Source: Ktedonobacterales bacterium
GTDB taxonomy: Bacteria > Chloroflexota > Ktedonobacteria > Ktedonobacterales > JADMIN01
NCBI GenBank assembly: GCA_025450405.1
Contig: JANWHL010000212.1
Coordinates: forward strand, 1-15,587
DNA: 15,587 nt
Reading direction: 5' to 3'
Under the pieces are notes generated by a model. That model saw only the letters and a list, made by a program, of their open reading frames with translations. It did not search any database and was not told the DNA's origin. The position numbers and the translations under genes are program-made. Shown one piece after another: positions 1 through 7,050 of the stretch (positions within the stretch are counted from its first letter, which is position 1; every line of letters begins with the position of its first letter).

Positions 1-305
1 GCACCACATGGGACAACCGCTGGCCGTGCATGGGGCCAAGCATGGGGCCATACACGTGGCCAAGCATGGCGTGCGCGATGTGCGCATGGAGAACGGCATG
101 GAGCATTTGGCGCGGTCCCGTCCCGCCTGCGCGCCGGCGTCGGTAGGTGCGTTCGACCGAGCCCGGACCAACCGGGCCCGCGAGCGAATGGCCGCGCTAC
201 GCGAGTGGGATTACGGGGCTGCGGGTACTTTAGATGCGGAGTATCCGCCTTGAGGCCGCGTCAGCAATGCAACGAGCAGAGTTCATGCCAAGGTCAGCAG
301 TATCC
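1..305. other. Left-edge spacer with no confident gene
   Basis: This stretch lies downstream of the leftward propeller gene that ends at 306. One plus-strand frame is open from the window edge (about 2) to a TGA at 251-253 and could be the tail of a gene that begins outside the window. Its predicted peptide starts with a low-complexity His/Gly/Ala/Lys repeat and matches no family I recognise, so I do not call it a gene. A short inverted repeat (GCGGA-GTA-TCCGC, 236-248) is present, but no T-rich terminator follows the propeller gene. Confidence 0.4.
20..79. repeat. Degenerate 12-bp tandem repeat, about five units
   Basis: Five consecutive 12-bp units can be laid out: CTGGCCGTGCAT, GGGGCCAAGCAT, GGGGCCATACAC, GTGGCCAAGCAT and GGCGTGCGCGAT. 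The first four share a GGCC core. In the open plus-strand frame the period of four codons gives a repeating His-Gly-Ala-Lys type motif. Whether it is coding is not known. Confidence 0.6.
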
Positions 306-2615
306 CTACCCCTTCACCACAACGTTTCCGCTCGTCAGAGGTTCATAGAACGTGTAGAGTGGGGAGGCCGAGTAGGGGCTGGCCCCAGGCGAGAAGATCA
401 GGATCTCAAACGTGTCACTGGCGCCGGGGTTAAGCAGATGACCATCGGTCGCCACAACCCTAAACGCGTTGGTGGTGGTTGTGCCGTCGACGGTAACGCT
501 GGCCGTACCTTGAATGGTCGCTTGGAAGTTGTTGTTTCCGTTAATTACCAACCAGTCAACGGAAGTTGAGTCCACCGTGATGGTGTGACAGTTGATAGCT
601 TTGTTGGCGTTATTGCACTGGGTGCCGGTATCGTAGGCAAATTGGATGGTACTGCTCGGATTCAGATTGCCGTTGGTGTAGCGGACATGCAGGGCAAAGC
701 TGGCGGTGTCGATTTGCGCGGCCTGCATGAGCCCAGGGAGGATGTCTGTACCGTAGATAGGCAGCAGGCTATTGCTGTGGCCCTCCGCTCCGCTGTTTGA
801 GGCGTCGTAGACTACGAGATCGTCGTTGACACCTGGGCTCCAGTTGCCGGCGATGTCTTCCGCTCTGAAGCTCACCTGGTAGATGCCAGGCATGAGAGTG
901 CCCGAGGCGAAGGTGGCGGAGAGGGTACCGTTGCTGAGGGTCATGGGCGTACCGTTGCCCTGACCTGGATCGACCGCGCCGACATAGTACTCGCCGCCCG
1001 CGACACCGGATAGTTCATCAGTTACCGGCACGGAAACGGTGGTGCTCTGAATGGTGGGCGCCGGATTAGCGGTCCAGGAGGGAGCGCCCAGGCTAGGTGG
1101 CGTTTGATCGAGGTCGATGGCGGCGGTGACGGAGGCGGAGTTACCGGCCTTGTCGGTCGCTGTGCCTGTCAGCGTATATGTGCCATCGATAGATTCGGTT
1201 TGTGGGGCGGAACAGGACTGGATGCCACTGCCCACGTCCGAGCAGCTGAAGGTGACTGTAGTAGGCGAGTTGTTCCAGCTACTGCTGTTCGGCGCCGGGC
1301 TGACCGTGTGGGTGATGGTTGGCGGCGTACGGTCGACCAGCACGTACACGCTGTTGCTGGGACTGCTTTCAGCACCGCTTGAGTCAACGGCAGTTACGAA
1401 ATACGCATTGTTGCCTTCGGGAGCGGTGTCATCCGTGTACGTGCTGGCGGTCGTGGAATCAACTTTCGTACCGTTACGATATATGTTGTAGAAGGCGGCA
1501 CCGGGGTCTGGATCCCACCTGGGACTGGGGTTCTGGGTAGGAGAGGATGCCGCGAGATTGGCGGGGGCCGGGAGAACAGGCGTCGTAATGCGCCCGATTC
1601 GATTGGCGCCATTTCCTTCGGTAAACCACAAAGCACTATCAGGCCCCATTGTAATGCCCATGGTGGTGTAGGTAGGATTGGGGAGTGAGTACTCAGAGAT
1701 CGTCCCGGAGGTGGTGATACGACCTATTCGATCGCTGCCGCCCTCGGTAAACCACAAAGCGCCATCGGGGCCAGCAGTGATACTTGCGGGTCCAGAGTTT
1801 GGGGTGGGTAGCGGATAGCTGGTGATCGTGCCGGAGTCTGTAATGCGGCCTATACTATTGGTAAATGCATCAGTAAACCACAAAGCACCGTCGGGGCCAG
1901 TCGTGATGTCAGAAATGCCGTTATCCCCCTCGGTTGACGGCCGTGTAAAGGTCGAGACTACTCCCGCGATCGTGATGCGCCCTATTACCTGATATATATC
2001 GCCTGTGCTAGAGCCGAATGCGCCAGCCGTGAACCACAAAGCGCCATCAGGACCGGTAGCTATTTGAAGGGGAGTGAGATTGAATGGTAGGGCGTAGTTG
2101 GTGACGGCACCTGCGCCAGTAAGACGTCCAATGTAGTTATCGATGTTACTGTTGGGCTCAGTAAACCACAGCGCACCGTCAGGACCTGAAGTAATGGCAT
2201 ACGGCGAACATGCACTCGTGGGGTTATAAATGGAAACACACGAATGCGGAACGGCATACTCTGTCAAAACGCCAGAAGTGGTAATTCGACCAATGGTGCC
2301 TGATGGTATCGTGAACCAGAGTGCACCATCGGGTCCAGCCGCAATGCCACGACTGTTTCCCACTAAGTAGCTCGTAAAACTCCCACCAGTCGTGACGCGG
2401 CCAACCTCACTTACGAGTGGATTCGTGAACCACAACGCGCCGTCGGCGCCAGTGACTATTTTGGTAGGTTGGTTGGTGTTGCTATACCCGGTTGTGATGT
2501 AGTACTCGGTGATGGTAGGATTGGCGGATGCTGCCACCTTCACCGTCGACGCAAAGACCGCGACGCTGGTGACCAAGGTGCCCGCAACCACAAGCAGCAA
2601 CTTGATACTCTTCAT
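306..2615 (-). CDS. Secreted Vgb-like seven-bladed propeller protein with FN3 and Ig-like domains
   Basis: The 769-residue product starts with a signal peptide (MKSIKLLLVVAGTLVTSVAVFAS). Residues about 32-345 hold seven copies of a G-P-D-G-A-L-W-F-T motif (near residues 56, 94, 144, 188, 240, 282 and 324), each followed by an I-G-R-I-T strand. This is the blade signature of the streptogramin lyase (Vgb) propeller family. An FN3-like domain follows (about 348-427), then two Ig-like segments opening with D-R-T-P-P and D-Q-T-P-P (from about 429), then a C-terminal beta-rich domain resembling those often found at the end of secreted actinobacterial and chloroflexal proteins. The propeller holds only one His (His124), so the catalytic His pair recalled for true Vgb is missing and lyase activity is doubtful; an extracellular binding role is more likely. 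The start is fixed by AGGAG (2627-2623), seven bases upstream of the ATG. An out-of-frame ATG lies four bases further up. Codon use is visibly less GC-biased than in the neighbours. Confidence 0.9.
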   Translation of the reverse strand: MKSIKLLLVVAGTLVTSVAVFASTVKVAASANPTITEYYITTGYSNTNQPTKIVTGADGALWFTNPLVSEVGRVTTGGSFTSYLVGNSRGIAAGPDGALWFTIPSGTIGRITTSGVLTEYAVPHSCVSIYNPTSACSPYAITSGPDGALWFTEPNSNIDNYIGRLTGAGAVTNYALPFNLTPLQIATGPDGALWFTAGAFGSSTGDIYQVIGRITIAGVVSTFTRPSTEGDNGISDITTGPDGALWFTDAFTNSIGRITDSGTITSYPLPTPNSGPASITAGPDGALWFTEGGSDRIGRITTSGTISEYSLPNPTYTTMGITMGPDSALWFTEGNGANRIGRITTPVLPAPANLAASSPTQNPSPRWDPDPGAAFYNIYRNGTKVDSTTASTYTDDTAPEGNNAYFVTAVDSSGAESSPSNSVYVLVDRTPPTITHTVSPAPNSSSWNNSPTTVTFSCSDVGSGIQSCSAPQTESIDGTYTLTGTATDKAGNSASVTAAIDLDQTPPSLGAPSWTANPAPTIQSTTVSVPVTDELSGVAGGEYYVGAVDPGQGNGTPMTLSNGTLSATFASGTLMPGIYQVSFRAEDIAGNWSPGVNDDLVVYDASNSGAEGHSNSLLPIYGTDILPGLMQAAQIDTASFALHVRYTNGNLNPSSTIQFAYDTGTQCNNANKAINCHTITVDSTSVDWLVINGNNNFQATIQGTASVTVDGTTTTNAFRVVATDGHLLNPGASDTFEILIFSPGASPYSASPLYTFYEPLTSGNVVVKG

Positions 2616-2639
2616 TCATTATCTCCTCTCGCTAGCAAA

Positions 2640-2649
2640 TGGCATGCCA
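2640..2649. promoter_or_regulatory. Perfect 10-bp palindrome upstream of the propeller gene
   Basis: TGGCATGCCA is self-complementary and lies 25 bases upstream of the propeller start codon. It overlaps a second palindrome, AGCGCT (2649-2654). Its position suits a repressor operator or a leader-RNA element. Palindromes this short also occur by chance, so the call is weak. Confidence 0.25.
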
Positions 2650-2824
2650 GCGCTACCGCATCCAAAGTGGGCAGGCCACGATGATAGCTTGTAAGATGAG
2701 AGTAGCATTGGACCGCCTATCTGTGAGAGTATTCCTGGTTGTGAGATGGTGGCGATTTGGTGGCGGCGCGGCGATGCCGCGCAACTTGGATCGTGCTCGA
2801 CCGCGGCCAGCGGTATGCAACTAT

Positions 2825-2902
2825 GTATGTGCGCGTGGTATGTGCGCGTGGTATGTGCGCGTGGTATGTGCGCGTGGTATGTGCGCGTGGTATGTGCGCG
2901 TG
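2825..2902. repeat. Six perfect copies of a 13-bp tandem repeat
   Basis: The unit GTATGTGCGCGTG occurs six times head to tail without a mismatch (2825, 2838, 2851, 2864, 2877 and 2890). A 13-bp unit shifts the reading frame at each copy, and no recognised gene covers it, so it is non-coding. Perfect identity implies recent expansion and probably variable copy number. Confidence 0.95.
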
Positions 2903-3119
2903 CTCTCCGTGCCGGGGCGCGGAAATGCGTTCTTACACGACAGCGGCCCAGGATCTACCCTGACGATCTTTGGAAGCCGAGCCATGTTTCCTGGCCCCAC
3001 GGAGACCGGGCGGTGCTGCGGTCGCGTTCCGCTGCTCGACCGAGCCATGCGCTCCTAAGTTCCGATCGCCGACGAGCCTTGACACGGGCTCAACTATCGG
3101 CACACACCGAAGGCCGCCC

Positions 3120-4445
3120 TCACCGCACTCCACGGCCAAAGAACACGCGCAGTAGCGTCGCCGACACCGCCACGCATAGCGCCCCTACCACAAACGACGC
3201 CGATAGGCTCACCCGCTGCTGCAGCAGACCCGCGAGCGCCGGCCCCAGCGTGAAGCCCACCGCCCACGTGGTGCTATAGAAGCCGCTGAGCGTGGCGCGC
3301 AGGCGGCGCGACACACTCTGCATGGCGAAGGCGGAGTAGACCGGGTCGAAGAAGCCGCGCAATATTCTGCGGGCGAACTCGGCGCCGGCGCTCATCGGGA
3401 AAAGCGGCGTGAAGCCAATCAACAGCATGGCAGGGACGCTGAGATATTGCATCGCGGTCGCCGTCCGCAAGCTGCCCCAGCGCCGCACCAGCCGCGGCGA
3501 GAGCAGCGAGGTGACCCCGCCTGTGAGCCCGGCGATGGTGAACAGCACGCCGAGTTGGCCTGGCTGGAGGCCAAAGCGCAGGAAGAAAAAGACTTGCAGC
3601 AGCCCGGCGACGGCGCCCTCGCCAACGTTGAAGAGCGCGTCTGGGATCAGCAGTTTCAGGAAGAGGGCGACCGTGGCCCTCCGGCCGGCGGGGTCGGGCG
3701 GATCGCTAGGCGCGGCCAGCGCGGCACCAAGGGCCGCGGCTTCGGCGCTGGGACTGTGGAGCTCGCTCACCAATGGCGTGCCGGCGGCGGATACAGCGCG
3801 CGCCCGACCTCGTGGCTCGTCGAGCCAAACCAGGGGCAGCGCCGGGAGGAAGACCAGGATCGCGGCGGCCAACAGCCCCCAGCGGAGCGGCACCACACCG
3901 TTCGCTGGGGTATGAAGCAGCGTGCCCGCCACCTCTGGAACAAAGCCGCCGACCAGGGCGCCCAGAGCACCGACGCCGAGCAGCAGGAAGCTATTCAGCG
4001 CGAGCGCGCCCACGCGCTGGTCATCGCGTGTGCTTTCGGTGAGGACGGGGAGGTTGGTCACCCAGTAGCCGCCGGAGAGGAGGCCATTGGCGAGGCTCGC
4101 GAGCAGGAGCGCGGTGGGAGTGGTACTGAGCGCGATGGCGGCCAGCGCCAGCGGGTTGAGGAAACCGCTCACCACCAGCACGGGCTTACGGCCCCAGCGG
4201 TCGGCCAGCAGGCCGATCGGAAGAGCGGCGACGAACGCGCCGATGGCGGGCACGGCCGCCACCAGGCCGATGAATTCCTGGCGGTAGCCCAGACTGTAGA
4301 CGTAGAGATTGGTCGTGAGCGCCGCGATACTGATCTGGAAGCCCTTGCCGAGCGTGAAGAGCAGCATCAGGTACACATTGCGGTGATAGCCGCCAATGCC
4401 CCACCGCGGCAGCGTGAACCGCTTCAACGCTTGACCCCGATCCAT
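3120..4445 (-). CDS. MFS transporter
   Basis: The product is a 441-residue major facilitator superfamily permease with about 12 hydrophobic segments. After the second segment it carries the family's loop 2-3 signature, G-L-L-A-D-R-W-G-R-K-P, near residues 78-88. An equivalent, weaker motif (S-P-R-L-V-R-R-W-G) lies at the start of the second half, as expected from the internal duplication of MFS proteins. A hydrophilic, Ala/Pro-rich central loop separates the two six-helix halves. The substrate cannot be told from sequence; drug or metabolite efflux is the usual default. Two starts are possible, ATG at 4445 and GTG at 4457, each preceded by its own AGGTGG because of a 14-bp duplication. I prefer ATG 4445 (AGGTGG eight bases upstream). 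The gene begins about 40 bases after the LOG stop codon, so the two are probably co-transcribed. Confidence 0.92.
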   Translation of the reverse strand: MDRGQALKRFTLPRWGIGGYHRNVYLMLLFTLGKGFQISIAALTTNLYVYSLGYRQEFIGLVAAVPAIGAFVAALPIGLLADRWGRKPVLVVSGFLNPLALAAIALSTTPTALLLASLANGLLSGGYWVTNLPVLTESTRDDQRVGALALNSFLLLGVGALGALVGGFVPEVAGTLLHTPANGVVPLRWGLLAAAILVFLPALPLVWLDEPRGRARAVSAAGTPLVSELHSPSAEAAALGAALAAPSDPPDPAGRRATVALFLKLLIPDALFNVGEGAVAGLLQVFFFLRFGLQPGQLGVLFTIAGLTGGVTSLLSPRLVRRWGSLRTATAMQYLSVPAMLLIGFTPLFPMSAGAEFARRILRGFFDPVYSAFAMQSVSRRLRATLSGFYSTTWAVGFTLGPALAGLLQQRVSLSASFVVGALCVAVSATLLRVFFGRGVR

Positions 4446-4449
4446 TCGC

Positions 4450-4477
4450 CCGGCCACCTACGCCCAGCCACCTACGC
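4450..4477. repeat. 14-bp tandem duplication carrying the MFS ribosome binding site
   Basis: CCGGCCACCTACGC (4450-4463) and CCAGCCACCTACGC (4464-4477) differ at one base. On the coding (minus) strand each copy contains AGGTGG. One copy (4459-4454) serves ATG 4445. The other (4473-4468) lies ten bases before GTG 4457. The duplication therefore gives the MFS gene two usable initiation regions. Confidence 0.8.
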
Positions 4478-4485
4478 CTGGCCCG

Positions 4486-5073
4486 TTATCGCTGATCGCC
4501 GGTGATCCACGCGATCTTGCCGGGGTGCTCGGGTGGCTGGTACGCCAGCATCGCGTCGATCAGCGTGTCCACGTCAGATGCCGTCAGAACATCCGCGTTC
4601 CAGGCGGGGATGAAGCCTTCCGCCACCGCGTGGCGGACCAGCGACCGTAGCGACGCGTAGTACTCCCCGACATCCAGCAACGCTACCGGCTTGACGTGGA
4701 TGCCCAGCTGCGACCATGTCAGCATCTCAAAGAGCTCATCAAACGTCCCCAGGCCGCCTGGGAGGGCGATGAAGCCATCCGCTAGGTCCGCCATCAGCGC
4801 CTTGCGCTGGTGCATAGTTTCCACCACATGCAGCTCCGTCAGCCGCGCGTGCGTCAGCTCCTTGGTCGCCAGCGGGCGCGGAATGACCCCAATCACCTCG
4901 CCACCATCGCCGAGCGCGGCATCCGACAGCACGCCCATCAGACCCACGCCGCCGCCCCCATACACGATCCCGATCCCGCGCGCCGCCAGCGCCACCCCCA
5001 GCGCGCGCGCCGCCTCAGTGTACACCGGCCGCGCCCCCACACTCGATCCCGCGAAGACACATACGCGCCGCAT
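4486..5073 (-). CDS. LOG family (TIGR00730) nucleotide phosphoribohydrolase
   Basis: The 195-residue product has the layout of the LOG/TIGR00730 family: an N-terminal Rossmann start (R-V-C-V-F-A-G-S-S, residues 3-11), a glycine-rich Y-G-G-G-G-V-G-L-M segment (38-46), M-H-Q-R-K-A-L-M (87-94) with the Arg-Lys pair, and the diagnostic P-G-G-L-G-T-F-D-E (105-113). Family members cleave the ribosyl bond of nucleoside 5'-monophosphates, releasing base and ribose 5-phosphate; plant and some bacterial members activate cytokinins. The natural substrate here is unknown. I chose ATG 5073 because it matches the usual family N-terminus; ATG 5094 is an alternative. A third ATG, at 5150, lies in another frame, separated by a 14-bp duplication (5115-5142). 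Deleting one copy would join it to this frame, giving an N-terminus MTATGQAQAGDTGG. The MFS gene follows after a short gap. Confidence 0.93.
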   Translation of the reverse strand: MRRVCVFAGSSVGARPVYTEAARALGVALAARGIGIVYGGGGVGLMGVLSDAALGDGGEVIGVIPRPLATKELTHARLTELHVVETMHQRKALMADLADGFIALPGGLGTFDELFEMLTWSQLGIHVKPVALLDVGEYYASLRSLVRHAVAEGFIPAWNADVLTASDVDTLIDAMLAYQPPEHPGKIAWITGDQR

Positions 5074-5114
5074 CGTCCCACTGCCTTTCGCCATCCCGCC
5101 CGTGTCGCCCGCCT

Positions 5115-5142
5115 GCGCCTGGCCGGTGGCGCCTGGCCGGTG
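5115..5142. repeat. Perfect 14-bp tandem duplication that breaks the frame ahead of LOG
   Basis: GCGCCTGGCCGGTG is repeated exactly at 5115-5128 and 5129-5142. Because 14 is not a multiple of three, the second copy shifts the frame between ATG 5150 and the LOG coding sequence. With one copy the minus strand would read from ATG 5150 through the codons at 5094 and 5073 without a stop. Confidence 0.95.
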
Positions 5143-5187
5143 GCGGTCATGCCCTCCGCCCATGCGCCGGCCACTCCCGGCCGGAGT

Positions 5188-5216
5188 ATGCTACGGATGA
5201 TACCTGATCGATGCCG
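5188..5216 (-). promoter_or_regulatory. Promoter-like element for LOG-MFS
   Basis: On the minus strand CGGCAT (5216-5211) is followed after exactly 17 bases by TAGCAT (5193-5188). The same GGCA(C/T)-17-TANNNT arrangement precedes three other genes in the window. It sits about 40 bases upstream of ATG 5150. It is not a canonical sigma-70 -35 box, and no transcription data are available. Confidence 0.4.
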
Positions 5217-5287
5217 GTGCACGGTAGCGCGGACTCCGCCTCGCGTTTGCTCACCGCACCTGGCCGCGCGCATCCTGACCGCGGCGC

Positions 5288-5325
5288 GCCACATCAGCGC
5301 CACATCAGCGCCACATCAGCGCCAC
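5288..5325. repeat. 11-bp tandem repeat, about 3.5 copies
   Basis: GCCACATCAGC is repeated three times exactly (5288, 5299 and 5310) and followed by a partial copy, GCCAC. It is intergenic, just downstream of the stop codon side of the Asp-box propeller gene. The period is close to one turn of the double helix. Confidence 0.9.
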
Positions 5326-5361
5326 TGCCACGCGCCTCCCGCGCTCAGCGCCCCCCAACCC

Positions 5362-6933
5362 TCACCGCGAGCTGCCCAGGCCACCCGCGCTGGTACTCGT
5401 CGCGGGCGCCACCAGCGTGGCGCGGAAAAGGCCGGTGAACGGCGGCGACCCGGCATTGATGGTGAAGACCAGGATCACGATGCGCTCGGGGCCGCTGGGG
5501 GGATGGACCCAGGAGAAGCCCTCCACCTCCGTGTTCGACGGCACGATGTGGTAGTCGGGCAGCCACATGTGACCGATCGGGTCCCACCCCCAGATCATGT
5601 GCGGGGGCGCGAGGAGGCCATTGTTGATCCCGCGGTTGTCGGACGTGTCAACCACCGCGGTCAGCAGCACTCCGCCCGGCCCCACACCCAGGATCGCGCC
5701 ATCCGGGCCGAGTGGTAGCTCGGCGCCCGCGCCGGGGAGGGGGAACGGCCCCAGTGGTCGCCAGCCGTTCGCCGTGCCGACCGCGATCGCCACCGGCGGC
5801 AGCTCCGCGGTGGGGATCGTCCCCGGCGGCAGCGCCACCGCGTAGAGCGTGCCCCATCCGCCTTTGGGCGGCGCGGGGTCGCCCGTCGCGTAGACCAGTG
5901 TGGTCGCGGCCGGCGCCGTCCCCAGCGCGGTCCAGGTCGTCCCCCCATCCGGAGACGCCCACACTCGCGGCGCCGATGGCGCGCCAGCCAGTGGGCGAGC
6001 GAACGCCAGCACGCTCCCATCCGCGTGGCCCGCCACGATCGCCACCGTGTCGTTCCCCGGCGCGGGATCGATCACCTGCCACGAGCGTCCGTCGTCATCG
6101 CTCCGATAGAGCAGCGCCCCCGGCGCGCGCGGGGTGGAGAGCTGGTACAGGGGTGACCACGCGTAGAGGCGACCGTCGAGGCTGTACAGGGTTTGGTAGC
6201 GGTCGCACGCGCCGCGCAGCGGGCCTGGCCATGGCACGGGCGACCACGACTGCGCCCCGTCGGCGCTGGTGTAGGCCGTGATCGACGCGCACGCCCCTGT
6301 GTTCGCGTTCGCGTCGATCAGCGCCACCACATGGCGCTCATCGGCGGCATCCGGGATCACCTCGCACGCGCTCGCCATCGCCGCGGGCGCCGCCGCCGCC
6401 CGCCAGCTCCGCTCACCGTCCGCGCTGATGGAGAACCGCAGCGCCACCGGGGCCGGTCCGAGTCCGCCGGCCAGCCAGCAGGCGTAGCCCACATTGGCGT
6501 TAGCCGGGCTCGGGCGCACGTCAATCGTACGGACATCCTGGGTGCCGCGCGGCACCGGTGCGGGCGTCCAGCCCGTCGCGTCCAGATGCGGACCCGTGAT
6601 GCCCGGAGCGGGCGCCGTCACCCCACGCGCCGGACGCAGCGCCAACTGGAGCAGCCCCAACGGGCCGCCCACCACCACCACCAGCGCCAGCGCCACCAGC
6701 GCGAGTGTCAGGCCCAGCCGCCAGGCCCTTGCTCGGCGCGAACGCGGACGCGCCAACACCGGCCCATCCTCGCCCACCTCCAACCCATCGCCATCCACGC
6801 CGTCCACCAGCGCCCCTGGCCGCTCGGGCCGCCAACGCCCATCCTGGGGGTCACTTTGGCGGTCATCCACGTCATCATTCCAATCGCCAGGCGCTCGCCG
6901 GCGCTCGGGATCGCGCGGCATGTCGTCGGGCAT
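5362..6933 (-). CDS. Membrane-anchored Asp-box (BNR/sialidase-like) propeller protein
   Basis: The 523-residue product has a charged, Asp/Arg-rich cytoplasmic N-terminus (1-70), one transmembrane helix (about 71-98, W-R-L-G-L-T-L-A-L-V followed by a run of Val/Ala/Leu) and a large extracellular part. That part holds four Asp-box-like turns: SADGERSW (170-177), SADGAQSW (223-230), SDDDGRSW (278-285) and SPDGGTTW (327-334). These S-x-D-x-G-x-(S/T)-W motifs mark the beta-propellers of sialidases and related exo-acting or binding proteins. No sialidase catalytic set (FRIP Arg, Tyr/Glu pair) is evident, so an enzymatic role is not claimed. The sequence before the TM helix lacks a cleavable signal, which implies an N-in, C-out anchor. 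ATG 6933 is favoured because GGGAG lies ten bases upstream; GTG 6942 is the longer option. It follows the DUF1345-like gene by about 115 bases on the same strand. Confidence 0.85.
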   Translation of the reverse strand: MPDDMPRDPERRRAPGDWNDDVDDRQSDPQDGRWRPERPGALVDGVDGDGLEVGEDGPVLARPRSRRARAWRLGLTLALVALALVVVVGGPLGLLQLALRPARGVTAPAPGITGPHLDATGWTPAPVPRGTQDVRTIDVRPSPANANVGYACWLAGGLGPAPVALRFSISADGERSWRAAAAPAAMASACEVIPDAADERHVVALIDANANTGACASITAYTSADGAQSWSPVPWPGPLRGACDRYQTLYSLDGRLYAWSPLYQLSTPRAPGALLYRSDDDGRSWQVIDPAPGNDTVAIVAGHADGSVLAFARPLAGAPSAPRVWASPDGGTTWTALGTAPAATTLVYATGDPAPPKGGWGTLYAVALPPGTIPTAELPPVAIAVGTANGWRPLGPFPLPGAGAELPLGPDGAILGVGPGGVLLTAVVDTSDNRGINNGLLAPPHMIWGWDPIGHMWLPDYHIVPSNTEVEGFSWVHPPSGPERIVILVFTINAGSPPFTGLFRATLVAPATSTSAGGLGSSR

Positions 6934-7050
6934 CGCGGTCACACTCCCGTCGTCCGCCTCCGGTGCCCCACGGGCCGTCTCCGCCGCGCCCGCACGCGCC
7001 GTGCCGGATCACGAAGAGTCCCAAGATCGCCCGACACGGCGGCGCGCCGC

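Larger units (their letters stand above)
2616..3119. other. 504-bp spacer between the MFS gene and the propeller gene
   Basis: Both flanking genes run leftward, so this spacer must hold the propeller gene's promoter and the 3' end of the LOG-MFS transcript. Visible elements are the propeller ribosome binding site (2623-2627), a 10-bp palindrome (2640-2649) and a six-copy 13-bp tandem repeat (2825-2902). No convincing promoter hexamer pair and no T-tailed terminator was found. Open frames across the 13-bp repeat are low-complexity and are not called. Confidence 0.6.
5074..5361. other. Spacer upstream of the LOG gene
   Basis: The spacer between the propeller stop codon (5362) and the LOG start holds, in minus-strand order, an 11-bp tandem repeat (5288-5325), a promoter-like pair (5216-5188), an ATG at 5150 with an adjacent GGAGGG, and the 14-bp duplication (5115-5142). 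If that ATG is used, part of this spacer is leader or coding sequence. No terminator with a T-run was found for the upstream propeller gene. Confidence 0.6.

Noticed and set aside
2746..3279. Open frame reading the 13-bp repeat as a Cys/Trp/Val/Arg periodic peptide
   Set aside because: The periodicity is entirely due to the DNA repeat, and the frame runs into the 3' end of the MFS gene on the other strand.
3447..4505. 352-codon plus-strand frame opposite the MFS gene
   Set aside because: Gln/Glu/Arg-rich shadow composition, while the minus strand encodes regular membrane helices and the MFS signature.
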